DNA of 64,000 bases from Desulfopila aestuarii DSM 18488 (GTDB taxonomy: Bacteria > Desulfobacterota > Desulfobulbia > Desulfobulbales > Desulfocapsaceae). Location of the stretch: the NCBI RefSeq assembly GCF_900143695.1, contig NZ_FRFE01000006.1, positions 176,524 through 240,523 on the forward strand. Direction: 5' to 3'. The translations under genes were made by a program, and so were the position numbers. Below the pieces are notes generated by a model that was given only the letters and a program-made list of their open reading frames with translations, searched no databases and was not told the origin of the DNA. Below, in pieces: positions 35,698 through 43,796 of this stretch. The stretch's first letter is position 1. The number at the start of each line of letters is the position of its first letter.

Positions 35698-37379
35698 TTC
35701 TTTTCTCTCTCCTTTCCCAGAATCAACGCCTGCGGGTCACGTTCCAGATAATCGATGAGTGATCGTAGAGACTGCAGCGTCATGGAAAATTCTTCAGCAA
35801 GCCTTTGGGTATTATAATTGAGCGCCGAATCAGACCCGAAGGTCTGATCAATGCCGGCCAGAGTCTTTTTCAGCTCATCCAGAGATTCATTGATTTTCGG
35901 CAGCGTCTTCTTGTTGATTTGGGGTAAGGTCTCTGTATTAACGGACCCGCTCAGCGCACTCAGTTTCGTGAGAAGTCCCTGCAGATCTTTCACCATACTA
36001 CCAATATCCTGGCTGAGCTTATCAAGTTGCAGTTTTTCAAACTGTTTCAGAATATTTTCTACCCGTTGTAAAATCCGTTCAAAAGGCTCGGGTATAGTTG
36101 GGAATACGAGATATCCCTGATTGATTTCGATTTTAGCGGGAGCTGCATCCTTATGAAAATCAAGATCAATATAGAGCTGCCCGGTCAGGAGATTACCGGT
36201 TTTCAGCTGGGCTCTCATCCCCTTATCCACCAGTCGCTGGGGCCGCATAACTCCTTGCTTCTGATTGAAATCGCCTTCTATTGTCTTATCCATCTCCTTG
36301 CCCTGAACGACCTTTCCTTCCTCAGTAATCAGCGCGTTCATCCGCTCCGGCTCGATCATCACCAGAACCGGGACACGAAACTCATTATCCTGAAGATCAT
36401 ACAGCAGTTCGACTTTAACAACTTCGCCTATCTGAATACCCATAATCTCGACCGGTGCCCCAGGGGAGAGGCCGCGAACACTCTGGTCAAAATACATGAG
36501 ATAGTAGGATTTAACCGCATACCTCTCTTTTAAGCTACTTTCCTCGTTTTTGTAGAGATTAAAGCTTGTCGTCTCATCCGCATGCTGACCAGGCTCGACA
36601 TACTCCTGCAAATCAAAGGCGATACCTCCAAGCATAATTGAGATCAGCGATTGTGTATCCACCTTGAGCCCACTTGAATCCATGGAAAAATCGAAGCCGC
36701 TGGCATTCCAGAAACGCGAATTTTCATACACATTCTTATTGTATGGATCCTTAACAAAAATCTTTATGAGTACGGACTCCGCGTTGTCATCAAAACCATA
36801 CTCTACGACCTGCCCAACTTTTATCCCACGATAATAGACCGGTGAGCCGACATCCAGCGAGCCGAGAGTTTTCGAATGCAGCAGGAAATGCCCACCAGGC
36901 AGCCGTCCGGTCAATACAGGCGGTTTATCAAGACCTTTGAAAGAACGATGCGCCAATCCCTCCGAGGAAGGATCACAGCCGATATAGGCTCCGGAAAAAA
37001 GGGTCCCGAGACCTGATACTTCCCCTGCCGCCACCCGTGCCCGTACCACCCAAAATTGGGTTTTGTCGGTCAGGTAAGCTTCAGTGTCCCGCTTCATCTC
37101 AGCGGTCACCTCCACACCCGAGAGATCAGGTAACAGTGAAATCGCCGTCACCTTACCGATCTCGACATCCTTGTACTTGATGGTAGTTTTCCCGGCCTCA
37201 AGCCCGTCAGCATCTGGGAAGGTAATGGTAATCTCCGGACCTTTCTCATGCATAGCCTTATATGCCAGCCAGCCGCCAATCAATAGTGCAATGATCGGTA
37301 TCACCCAGATAATCGAAAAGCCACGACCAGTATGAACCTTGGCCACAGGTGGCTGACTGCCTGAATATTCCTCACTCAT
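35694..37379 (-). CDS. pqiB: PqiB-like MCE protein
   Basis: 561 residues. One N-terminal membrane helix (IIWVIPIIALLIGGWLAYKAM, about 23-43), then three MCE domains (about 47-135, 160-270, 290-405; each starts like ITITFPDADGLEAGKTTIKY, with HSKTLGSLDVGSPVYYRGIKVGQV and SPGAPVEIMGIQIGEV), and a long helical tail about 440-555. MCE hexamers of this kind form tubes across the periplasm for lipid transport. Sits between PqiA and PqiC genes with four-base overlaps on both sides. Confidence 0.93.
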   Translation of the reverse strand: MSEEYSGSQPPVAKVHTGRGFSIIWVIPIIALLIGGWLAYKAMHEKGPEITITFPDADGLEAGKTTIKYKDVEIGKVTAISLLPDLSGVEVTAEMKRDTEAYLTDKTQFWVVRARVAAGEVSGLGTLFSGAYIGCDPSSEGLAHRSFKGLDKPPVLTGRLPGGHFLLHSKTLGSLDVGSPVYYRGIKVGQVVEYGFDDNAESVLIKIFVKDPYNKNVYENSRFWNASGFDFSMDSSGLKVDTQSLISIMLGGIAFDLQEYVEPGQHADETTSFNLYKNEESSLKERYAVKSYYLMYFDQSVRGLSPGAPVEIMGIQIGEVVKVELLYDLQDNEFRVPVLVMIEPERMNALITEEGKVVQGKEMDKTIEGDFNQKQGVMRPQRLVDKGMRAQLKTGNLLTGQLYIDLDFHKDAAPAKIEINQGYLVFPTIPEPFERILQRVENILKQFEKLQLDKLSQDIGSMVKDLQGLLTKLSALSGSVNTETLPQINKKTLPKINESLDELKKTLAGIDQTFGSDSALNYNTQRLAEEFSMTLQSLRSLIDYLERDPQALILGKEREKK

Positions 37380-38020
37380 TCGTTGTCCTCCACAACGTCC
37401 CAGATGAGCCGCGGATCGAAACTCTCGGCGGCAAGCATGGTAAATACCACAACAGATGCAAAGTAGATGACGGCAGGACCAGCTTCAATATCGGCCAGAA
37501 CGCCGAGCTTTACCAACGCCACTAATATAGTTACCACATAGACATCTAACATCGACCAACGTCCGACGGCCTCTGTTATCCGATAGAGCACGGTCCGGTC
37601 CCTGGGGCGCCACTTTGACCGAAACTGCACGGAAAGCAGGAGATAGATAAGGATGAGAAACTTCATGAACGGCACAAAGATGGACGCGGTAAAAATAACA
37701 AGAGCAATTTCCCAGGAACCGCTATGAATGAAATAGATTACACCGCTTATGATAGTGTCCGCCTCTACGTTGCCAAGCGCCGATGTAATAGTCATGGGCA
37801 GGACATTGGCCGGTATGTAACATATTATGGCAGCCAACAGCAAAGCCCAGGTTTTGTGAATACTATTGGGTTTGCGTTGATGCAGTTCTCCGCCGCAGCG
37901 CGGGCAAACCGCAACTTGACCGGAACCAAGCACGATCTTTCGGCTCAAGAGATGACAGTCCGAACAAGCAACCAGACCAAGCCGCCGTGCCGAAGCATAT
38001 CTGGGATCTTCGGCCTTCAT
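37376..38020 (-). CDS. pqiA: PqiA-like membrane protein, second half
   Basis: 214 residues. A zinc-ribbon start (CSDCHLLSRK...CPRCGG) and four membrane segments, matching one PqiA domain. E. coli PqiA/LetA carry two such domains in one chain; here the second is a separate gene overlapping the first by four bases. Inner-membrane partner of the PqiB tube. Confidence 0.9.
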   Translation of the reverse strand: MKAEDPRYASARRLGLVACSDCHLLSRKIVLGSGQVAVCPRCGGELHQRKPNSIHKTWALLLAAIICYIPANVLPMTITSALGNVEADTIISGVIYFIHSGSWEIALVIFTASIFVPFMKFLILIYLLLSVQFRSKWRPRDRTVLYRITEAVGRWSMLDVYVVTILVALVKLGVLADIEAGPAVIYFASVVVFTMLAAESFDPRLIWDVVEDNE

Positions 38021-38697
38021 CTCTTTTCCTCCAGACAGTCCCAGACCAGATGATCGTCAATTGACGAAATAGCACAGGCCAGCACAATCACCAGCAAGGC
38101 AAAAGCGATCACTGCCAACCCTGGAACAATGGTCGCCATCTTGCCGAGTTTTACAATGGCAACCAGAATTCCCAACATATAGATCTCCATCATGCTCCAC
38201 GGCTTAAAGTGTTGAAAAACACGAAAAACCGGCAGCGCCGAATACACCCGAAAATTATATTTGAGTGGAAGGAAGATATAGAGAAGAAGCAGCATCTGCA
38301 GAAGCGGAATGGTCACGCAGGTCAGCAGTACTATTGTGGCAAGCACAATCTCTCCCTGACCGAACAGCTGTTGTACCCCTGAAAGCAATGCCGTTTCCCT
38401 AATAATCGAGCCACTCTTCATCGCAAGAAAAGGAAACGATACTGCAACCGAATAAAGTACCATGCCGGCAATGGTCCAGGCCAAAGTCCGGTCAATACTA
38501 TTGTGCCTGGTCCGAATCAATACAGAGCCGCAACGCAGGCAGACAATAGCGCCCTCTTTTGGCATTGGCGGAAGCTTCTGTACAAGGTCACAATCGTGAC
38601 AGGCAATCTGGTGCATTGGGTGAATTTCATCCAGCCCGAAGCCGGACAAAGTATCCTCGTTTAATAAAATAAAATCGTTGGAGTATGTGAGACCCAT
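38017..38697 (-). CDS. pqiA: PqiA-like membrane protein, first half
   Basis: 226 residues, first gene of the pqi operon. Two CxxC pairs (CHDCDL and CLRCGS) at about 33-56 form a zinc ribbon, then four membrane helices (from TLAWTIAGMVLYSVAVSFPFL), including the conserved PWSMMEIYMLGILVAIVKLG. It corresponds to the N-terminal half of fused PqiA. The downstream genes overlap by four bases each, indicating one transcript. Confidence 0.9.
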   Translation of the reverse strand: MGLTYSNDFILLNEDTLSGFGLDEIHPMHQIACHDCDLVQKLPPMPKEGAIVCLRCGSVLIRTRHNSIDRTLAWTIAGMVLYSVAVSFPFLAMKSGSIIRETALLSGVQQLFGQGEIVLATIVLLTCVTIPLLQMLLLLYIFLPLKYNFRVYSALPVFRVFQHFKPWSMMEIYMLGILVAIVKLGKMATIVPGLAVIAFALLVIVLACAISSIDDHLVWDCLEEKR

Positions 38698-39105
38698 ACC
38701 AATGCCTGCAAAGGCGTCTGGCCTTGCAGCGTTTGACGAACAGCCTGAACGCAGTACTTACAAAGTGTCATAGTTCGGCAGATACAACCGCAGGAACCAC
38801 TATGGCCGACTTGTCGATACTGCAATCAGGTTCTATCCTAGCGTATCTGATACAACGAGGCAATTTTTTTCAATGTTATCCCAGCGTTTATCCTAAATGA
38901 GTTGATTTGACACTGTTGTTATGGGTGTCTATGAGATGAAACGAATGCCCCTCCTCACATCCTTGATGCCCCAAGGATGCAATCCTTGACCGCCTTCGGG
39001 CGTTATGGTTGAATGCGATGTTTTTTTTGGGTTCAACGAACCCAAAATGAACCAACAGTGATGACATCACTCTCGCCCGACACCAATTTTCCGCCAGGAC
39101 ACCCC
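38698..39105. other. Divergent intergenic region between pqiA and the SPOUT gene
   Basis: 408 bases. It holds several short palindromes: CATCCTTG/CAAGGATG (38958-38965 with 38972-38979), a GC stem with a TTCG loop CGCC-TTCG-GGCG (38991-39002), and TTTTGGGTTC/GAACCCAAAA near 39023-39046. The repeat AATCCTTG recurs at 38981. No convincing gene; two short open frames on either strand look like chance. Confidence 0.5.
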
Positions 39106-39696
39106 ATGACCAAACGCGCTGAAAGTAAAAAGCGACAGGAAGCCCGCCGTTGGGCCGAACGCCAGTATATCAAACATCGCCGTCACAACATGGTCTATGC
39201 CGAACCGGGAGAGCATGATTTTGTGATTGTGCTCGACAACCTCAAGCCATCCTTTAACATTGGCAAGATTTTCCGCAGTGCTGATGCGTTCGGCGCAAGC
39301 GCTATCCACCTCATTGGCACAGAGTATTTCGAGGTCAAACCTGCCAAGGGTTCTTTCAAATGGATCCCCGCCCATTTCCACAACAGCTTTAACGAATGTT
39401 ATGAAATGCTCGACCGGGATGGCTACACGTTCTTTGTTATGGAGCCAACAGCTGGAAAAAACCTTTACCAGACAGAACTGCCGCCAAAAAGCGCGTTCAT
39501 ATTCGGTCATGAAGAGTACGGTATCAGTTTTGTCCCCGCTGCTTTCAATGGAATCAAATCGGTGAAAATTCCGCAGTTCGGCCGTGTTGAAAGTTTAAAT
39601 GTCTCCATTGCCGCCTCAATTGCCATGTATGAATACATCCGGCAGAACCATCGTTCGACACCCAGGCTTGACCTGACTGTCAACGAAACGACATAA
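39106..39696 (+). CDS. SPOUT-family RNA 2'-O-methyltransferase (TrmH-like)
   Basis: 196 residues from the ATG at 39106 (AGGA 7 bases upstream); the frame is open to 39013. Knotted SPOUT motifs: NIGKIFRSADAFGAS, FGHEEYGIS and IPQFGRVESLNVSIAASIAMYE. The N-terminus is basic (KKRQEARRWAERQYIKHRRHN). SAM-dependent methylation of a tRNA or rRNA ribose is likely; the exact site cannot be told. Confidence 0.9.
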   Translation: MTKRAESKKRQEARRWAERQYIKHRRHNMVYAEPGEHDFVIVLDNLKPSFNIGKIFRSADAFGASAIHLIGTEYFEVKPAKGSFKWIPAHFHNSFNECYEMLDRDGYTFFVMEPTAGKNLYQTELPPKSAFIFGHEEYGISFVPAAFNGIKSVKIPQFGRVESLNVSIAASIAMYEYIRQNHRSTPRLDLTVNETT

Positions 39697-40023
39697 CCAA
39701 TTTGATTATTTTTGAGCGGCTTCTCTTTTCTTCATTGTGTACCACAGAGGAATACGTATACTGTAAATAAGAAGTGTAGCTTTGACTACATAACACATTG
39801 AAAAGGAAGCTGTTTTCTTTTTCTCAACGGCTATCTGACTCGTTGTATAAGCGTCGTTTTGTACACGTCATTCAACTATCGCTTATATCCACCAGAGGAG
39901 GGGTGGGAGGTTACTCCAGTGTTCGCGTGGTCCTTGGAACCAAACGTGGTCACAGCCGCAGCAGTATCAGCCGGCTGGTCCGTCAAGGGAAAAAGAAGTG
40001 CAGAAAACATAAAGGAGTATACT
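39697..40023 (+). promoter_or_regulatory. Long leader region before the 52-residue gene
   Basis: 327 bases between the SPOUT gene and the small gene. A weak promoter-like pair TTGTGT / TATACT (16-base spacer) lies around 39738-39765. The stretch 39890-40010 is G-rich and repeat-like (GGAGG, GGTGGGAGG, CCGGCTGG), compatible with RNA structure, but no known riboswitch pattern was matched. It is open in two frames, so short coding cannot be excluded. Confidence 0.35.
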
Positions 40024-40182
40024 ATGAGAGCCACTTACGAAGCGTATATACTGGTAAAAATAAAAGATGGCAGTCAATATGTATGTGCTCTGAACCGACC
40101 GCCAAAACGCCCGGACAACCTGCCGCCCGCCTCATTGCAGGAGCAGATTCGCTATCTCGCAACCCAGGTCATCTGGAACTGA
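40024..40182 (+). CDS. Small basic protein, 52 residues
   Basis: Begins MRATYEAYILVKIKDGSQYV and ends QIRYLATQVIWN. AAAGGAG lies 7-8 bases before the ATG, and a textbook terminator follows 6 bases after the stop, so this is very likely a real single-gene transcript. The first half looks like a beta hairpin, then a Pro-rich bend (NRPPKRPDNLPP) and a helix. Family not recognised. The frame is open back to 39859, but a longer form lacks a comparable ribosome-binding site. Confidence 0.65.
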   Translation: MRATYEAYILVKIKDGSQYVCALNRPPKRPDNLPPASLQEQIRYLATQVIWN

Positions 40183-40188
40183 GCGTCC

Positions 40189-40233
40189 CGGCCCCCGCTG
40201 CATGGAAATATTGCGACGGGGGCCGTTTTCTTT
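40189..40233 (+). terminator. Strong rho-independent terminator after the 52-residue gene
   Basis: CGGCCCCCG (40189-40197) pairs with CGGGGGCCG (40217-40225), followed by TTTTCTTT (40226-40233). Confidence 0.85.
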
Positions 40234-40301
40234 GATGTGCAAGAAAAGTGTACATCACCCTTCCTTGCCGATCGTACTGTCCATAACCCAATCCAGGTTT
40301 G

Positions 40302-40829
40302 TTAACGTGACAGGCTGATATCGACCTGCAGTTCATCAGCCACCCTACCGAGTTCATCTTCCAGCTGTGGCAGTGAAATTCCTTCCGGCACCTGGATGTG
40401 AATATCCATATTGTACATTGGTGCCCCGCTCTGCGGCGACGGTTTGCTGATTGAGTTGAGATGCAGGATATTCAGCTGTCTTTCCGCCAGAAACTTGCTG
40501 GTTTTAAAAACAATACCCGACTGGTCCAGCCCTTCGATGTGGAGGGTACAGGTTCTACCATTTTGGCTAGGTGGTTCCATCCCGGGCAATTGCCGGATGA
40601 AGGCAGAAATGCCTTTCTCCATTTCCAATCGACGGCACTCGCGCACTAACTGGTCCTGCACACTCTCATTACTACTGGAAAACAGAAGGCTGATGGTAAA
40701 CTCGTCCATCAACAGGTTCATGGAAGTATCTTCCAGATTGCAGTCATTTTCATACAGCAATCTGGTAACATCGGCCACAAAGCCCACCCGATCTTTGCCA
40801 AAAGCGGTCATCACGAATCTATAACTCAT
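40302..40829 (-). CDS. GcvR-like double-ACT regulatory protein
   Basis: 175 residues from the ATG at 40829, 6 bases after AGGAG (an ATG two codons upstream overlaps that site). Two ACT domains: about 4-80 (MTAFGKDRVGFVADVTRLLYEN) and about 92-170 (HIEGLDQSGIVFKTSKFLAE). This is the GcvR layout; in E. coli GcvR binds GcvA to repress the glycine-cleavage operon. No gcv gene is nearby, so the partner is unknown. Ligand may be an amino acid. Confidence 0.8.
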   Translation of the reverse strand: MSYRFVMTAFGKDRVGFVADVTRLLYENDCNLEDTSMNLLMDEFTISLLFSSSNESVQDQLVRECRRLEMEKGISAFIRQLPGMEPPSQNGRTCTLHIEGLDQSGIVFKTSKFLAERQLNILHLNSISKPSPQSGAPMYNMDIHIQVPEGISLPQLEDELGRVADELQVDISLSR

Positions 40830-41125
40830 TGTCATCTCCTACAAAAAAGGCATTGTCTATTGATAAGGAACACACTGCATGCGGTTCGTATCGAAACGAA
40901 TCTACCGCGATCGAAATTTTTCCGCCAGCCGGAACTGCAAGATGACGAACTCGCACTGGTCGGCGGAAAAGTTCTCCAAATACAGAATCTGTGAGCCAAG
41001 GCGGGTACTGCTTGCCAACTGCTTCTTTTTCACGTAAGGAATGTGCTGATTCTATCAACTTCGGTGTGAAATCACCCGTTGGAGGATTATGTGTTTTTTT
41101 TTCTTAACGTCTGAACAACAAAACC

Positions 41126-42064
41126 GTGAAACACGCTGCAAACCCCAATCAACCTGTTAACCAGCTGACTTCTGGCGCCGCCCTCTTTGCCGTTGTACTC
41201 TGCATGCTCTTTGGCGCCAATCCCGTAGCTGTCAAGATCTGCCTAACCGGGATCGGTGCGTTCACCACCGGCGCCATACGTTTTACTGTGGCAGCGACGG
41301 TGTTGACCTGTTGGGCGATCTTCACAGGCCGCAAACTTGCCATAACAAGCAAGCAACTGGTTCAGATGGGGGTTCTGGGCCTGTTCTTCTTTCTGCAGAT
41401 TGGAATCTTCTATTTCGGTCAGAATATGACCACCGCATCGCACGGGGTATTGATCAGCAATATTATGCCATTTCTGGTTATGGTCATGGCCCACTACCTG
41501 CTACCGGACGATCGTATCAATCCTCGCAAGGTAACTGGACTCATTTTCGGCTTTTCGGGAATCGTCCTCCTTTTTCGCGACTCACTGAGCCTGACGCAAG
41601 ATGCACTCACCGGCGACCTGCTGCTGGTCTCGGCAGTGCTGATCTGGAGCTGTAATGCCATATTTGTGAAACGGATCATCGCCGGTTTCACCCCATTGCA
41701 GATCACCCTCTACCCAATGCTGATATCTATTCCTCTTTTCTACCTCGCCGGCATGCTCTTTGACCCGCAGATGGTGTACAATCTCTCGCCCGAGGTTCTG
41801 CTCGGGATGTTCTACCAGTCCATTGTCACCGCCTCGTTCGGGTTTGTTATGTGGAACGGGCTCATGCAAAAATACGGAGCCACAACCCTGCATGCCTTTG
41901 TCTTTGTGATGCCACTCTCCGGTGTGATGCTGGGTGTAGTGATTCTAGGGGAAGCGCTCACCCCAAGCCTCGTCGGTTCTATTTCCATGGTGGCCATAGG
42001 CTTGGTTGTGATCAACTGGCGGCGGCGAAAGAGTGCGGGAATTCATTTCAACCCCCTCCGCTGA
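41126..42064 (+). CDS. EamA-family (DMT) transporter
   Basis: 312 residues, ten predicted membrane helices in two EamA repeats. GTG start at 41126 without a clear ribosome-binding site. Conserved features: FGANPVAVKICL early, the ITLYPMLISIPLFYLAGML segment, and WNGLMQKYGATTLHAFVFVMPLSGV in the second half. Drug/metabolite exporters of this type move amino acids or other small solutes; the substrate cannot be deduced. Confidence 0.85.
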   Translation: MKHAANPNQPVNQLTSGAALFAVVLCMLFGANPVAVKICLTGIGAFTTGAIRFTVAATVLTCWAIFTGRKLAITSKQLVQMGVLGLFFFLQIGIFYFGQNMTTASHGVLISNIMPFLVMVMAHYLLPDDRINPRKVTGLIFGFSGIVLLFRDSLSLTQDALTGDLLLVSAVLIWSCNAIFVKRIIAGFTPLQITLYPMLISIPLFYLAGMLFDPQMVYNLSPEVLLGMFYQSIVTASFGFVMWNGLMQKYGATTLHAFVFVMPLSGVMLGVVILGEALTPSLVGSISMVAIGLVVINWRRRKSAGIHFNPLR

Positions 42065-42129
42065 TATGAGTCCAGCAGTAAAACTGCTAATACAATCTCA
42101 TTCGCACTGATCAAGGGAGATTTTGCCAA

Positions 42130-43584
42130 ATGCTTGAGAGTCTATCTTTGGGAACCATATTTGGAACAATCCACATTCTTGTGCAGCTCGTCTTCTGTGC
42201 CAGGGCCCTCTTGCGGCCCCACCGTGAGCCCGCTTCACGCATAGCCTGGATTGTCGTCATTATGGTCTTCCCTGTTGTTGGAATTATCACATATCTCCTG
42301 CTCGGCGAAACCAATGTCGGACGACACCGGATCGAACGGATGCAAATAATACTCTCCCGGCTGCCAAATCCTGCTACGGCTGGCAGCAAAGACAGTACCT
42401 ACCAGCAACAGATAGAAGACCATAACTATCAGCATCTGTTTGAGGCCGGCAGGTCGGTTAACGGTTTTCTTCCCGTGAACGGCAACCGTGCCCGGCTCCT
42501 TGGCGATTCAAATGCAACCATCGACGCCATGGTGGCTGACATTGATGCAGCCATTGAACAGGTCCATCTCATGTTTTATATCTGGCTGCCTGACAATAAC
42601 GGCCGCAAGATCGCCGAAGCTCTACAGCGCGCCGCTTCGCGAGGTGTCATCTGCCGGGCCATGGCCGACAGTCTCGGCTCACGTTCCATGATCAACTCAC
42701 CGCACTGGCATGCCATGTCGAACAATGGGGTCCGACTTGCCTGCGCCCTGCCAATCGCCGCTCCACCATTTGGTCTATTGAAGGGCCGTATCGACCTAAG
42801 AAATCATCGAAAAATAGTAATTATCGACAATCGCATCACCTATTGCGGCAGCCAGAATTGCGCCGACCCTGAGTTTCTCATCAAAGCAAAGTACGGCCCC
42901 TGGGTTGATGTCATGGTCCGCTTCGAAGGACCGATCGCCCTTCAGAATCAATATCTTTTTGCCAGCGACTGGATGCATGAGCGGGATGAAGACATAACCT
43001 GTCTGCTCACCGAGCAGCCACCTCATTTTGATGATGGCATAACGGCCCAGGTAATCGGCACAGGTCCCACCGTTCGCTATTCGGCAATGCCGGAGATTTT
43101 CGAGTCGTTGATGTATGCGGCAAGAAAAGAACTCGTGATCTCAACGCCTTACTATGTCCCAGATGAATCAATGCAGGCGGCGCTCTGCGCCTGTGCCCGC
43201 CGAGGGATTGCCACAACCCTCATTGTCCCGGCGCTAAATGACTCCTGGATTGTGGGCGCGGCAAGCAAAAGCTACTACAGCCAATTGCTTAACGCCGGAG
43301 TCCAACTGTTTGAATATGAAGGAGGATTGCTCCATGCCAAAACCCTCACCCTTGATGGGGAAGTAACCCTGATCGGCTCCGCCAATATGGATCGCCGTAG
43401 TTTTGAGCTCAACTATGAAAACAACATCCTGGTTCACAACAGCGGCCTGACGGCAGATGTTCGCGGCCGCCAGCAACAATACATAGATGGTTCCCACCAG
43501 GTTACGAAGGAAATGGTAAAAACCTGGAGTTGGCAACACAACCTTATCAACAATGCTGTAGCCACAATCGGCCCTATCCTGTAA
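42130..43584 (+). CDS. cls: Cardiolipin synthase
   Basis: 484 residues, phospholipase-D superfamily. N-terminal membrane helices (about 8-28 and 37-58), then two HKD motifs: NHRKIVIIDNRITYCGSQN and LLHAKTLTLDGEVTLIGSANMD. Condenses phosphatidylglycerol molecules to cardiolipin at the inner membrane. An AGGGAG site lies about 10 bases before the ATG. Ends with its own hairpin terminator. Confidence 0.94.
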   Translation: MLESLSLGTIFGTIHILVQLVFCARALLRPHREPASRIAWIVVIMVFPVVGIITYLLLGETNVGRHRIERMQIILSRLPNPATAGSKDSTYQQQIEDHNYQHLFEAGRSVNGFLPVNGNRARLLGDSNATIDAMVADIDAAIEQVHLMFYIWLPDNNGRKIAEALQRAASRGVICRAMADSLGSRSMINSPHWHAMSNNGVRLACALPIAAPPFGLLKGRIDLRNHRKIVIIDNRITYCGSQNCADPEFLIKAKYGPWVDVMVRFEGPIALQNQYLFASDWMHERDEDITCLLTEQPPHFDDGITAQVIGTGPTVRYSAMPEIFESLMYAARKELVISTPYYVPDESMQAALCACARRGIATTLIVPALNDSWIVGAASKSYYSQLLNAGVQLFEYEGGLLHAKTLTLDGEVTLIGSANMDRRSFELNYENNILVHNSGLTADVRGRQQQYIDGSHQVTKEMVKTWSWQHNLINNAVATIGPIL

Positions 43585-43595
43585 TAATAGGTAAT

Positions 43596-43620
43596 AACAA
43601 AACAATATCGTTGTTTTGTT
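43596..43620 (+). terminator. Terminator after cls
   Basis: Ten-base perfect stem AACAAAACAA / TTGTTTTGTT with a TATCG loop, 11 bases after the cls stop; the 3' arm is itself U-rich. Confidence 0.6.
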
Positions 43621-43796
43621 CTCCCTGTACCTACCTCTTTTTTATTAAAAAAAAGATTGCAGCATCTCTACAGGCGGACTAATGTTGTTCACCTGTCAAG
43701 AATGGTCCATTGGGACCGCCCATTCAGCTCATTGCTCTGTTCTATACCTGTCTACGTACAACATCTAACCACTCCCCTCTACTGTCGGAAACCATT

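Noticed and set aside
38888..39070. 60-codon minus-strand frame in the pqiA/SPOUT gap
   Set aside because: It runs through the hairpin cluster and the SPOUT leader, with no ribosome-binding site.
39890..40010. Possible riboswitch before the small gene
   Set aside because: Compared from memory with TPP, cobalamin, glycine, SAM, Moco and fluoride patterns; none matched, so it is kept only as an unexplained leader.
39798..40235. A 145-codon frame across the leader and small gene, in a different frame
   Set aside because: It overlaps the terminator and the better-supported 52-residue gene, with composition typical of chance translation.
40819..41058. 79-codon minus-strand frame upstream of the GcvR-like gene
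   Set aside because: It overlaps the GcvR-like start, has no ribosome-binding site and no family likeness. It may simply be leader sequence.
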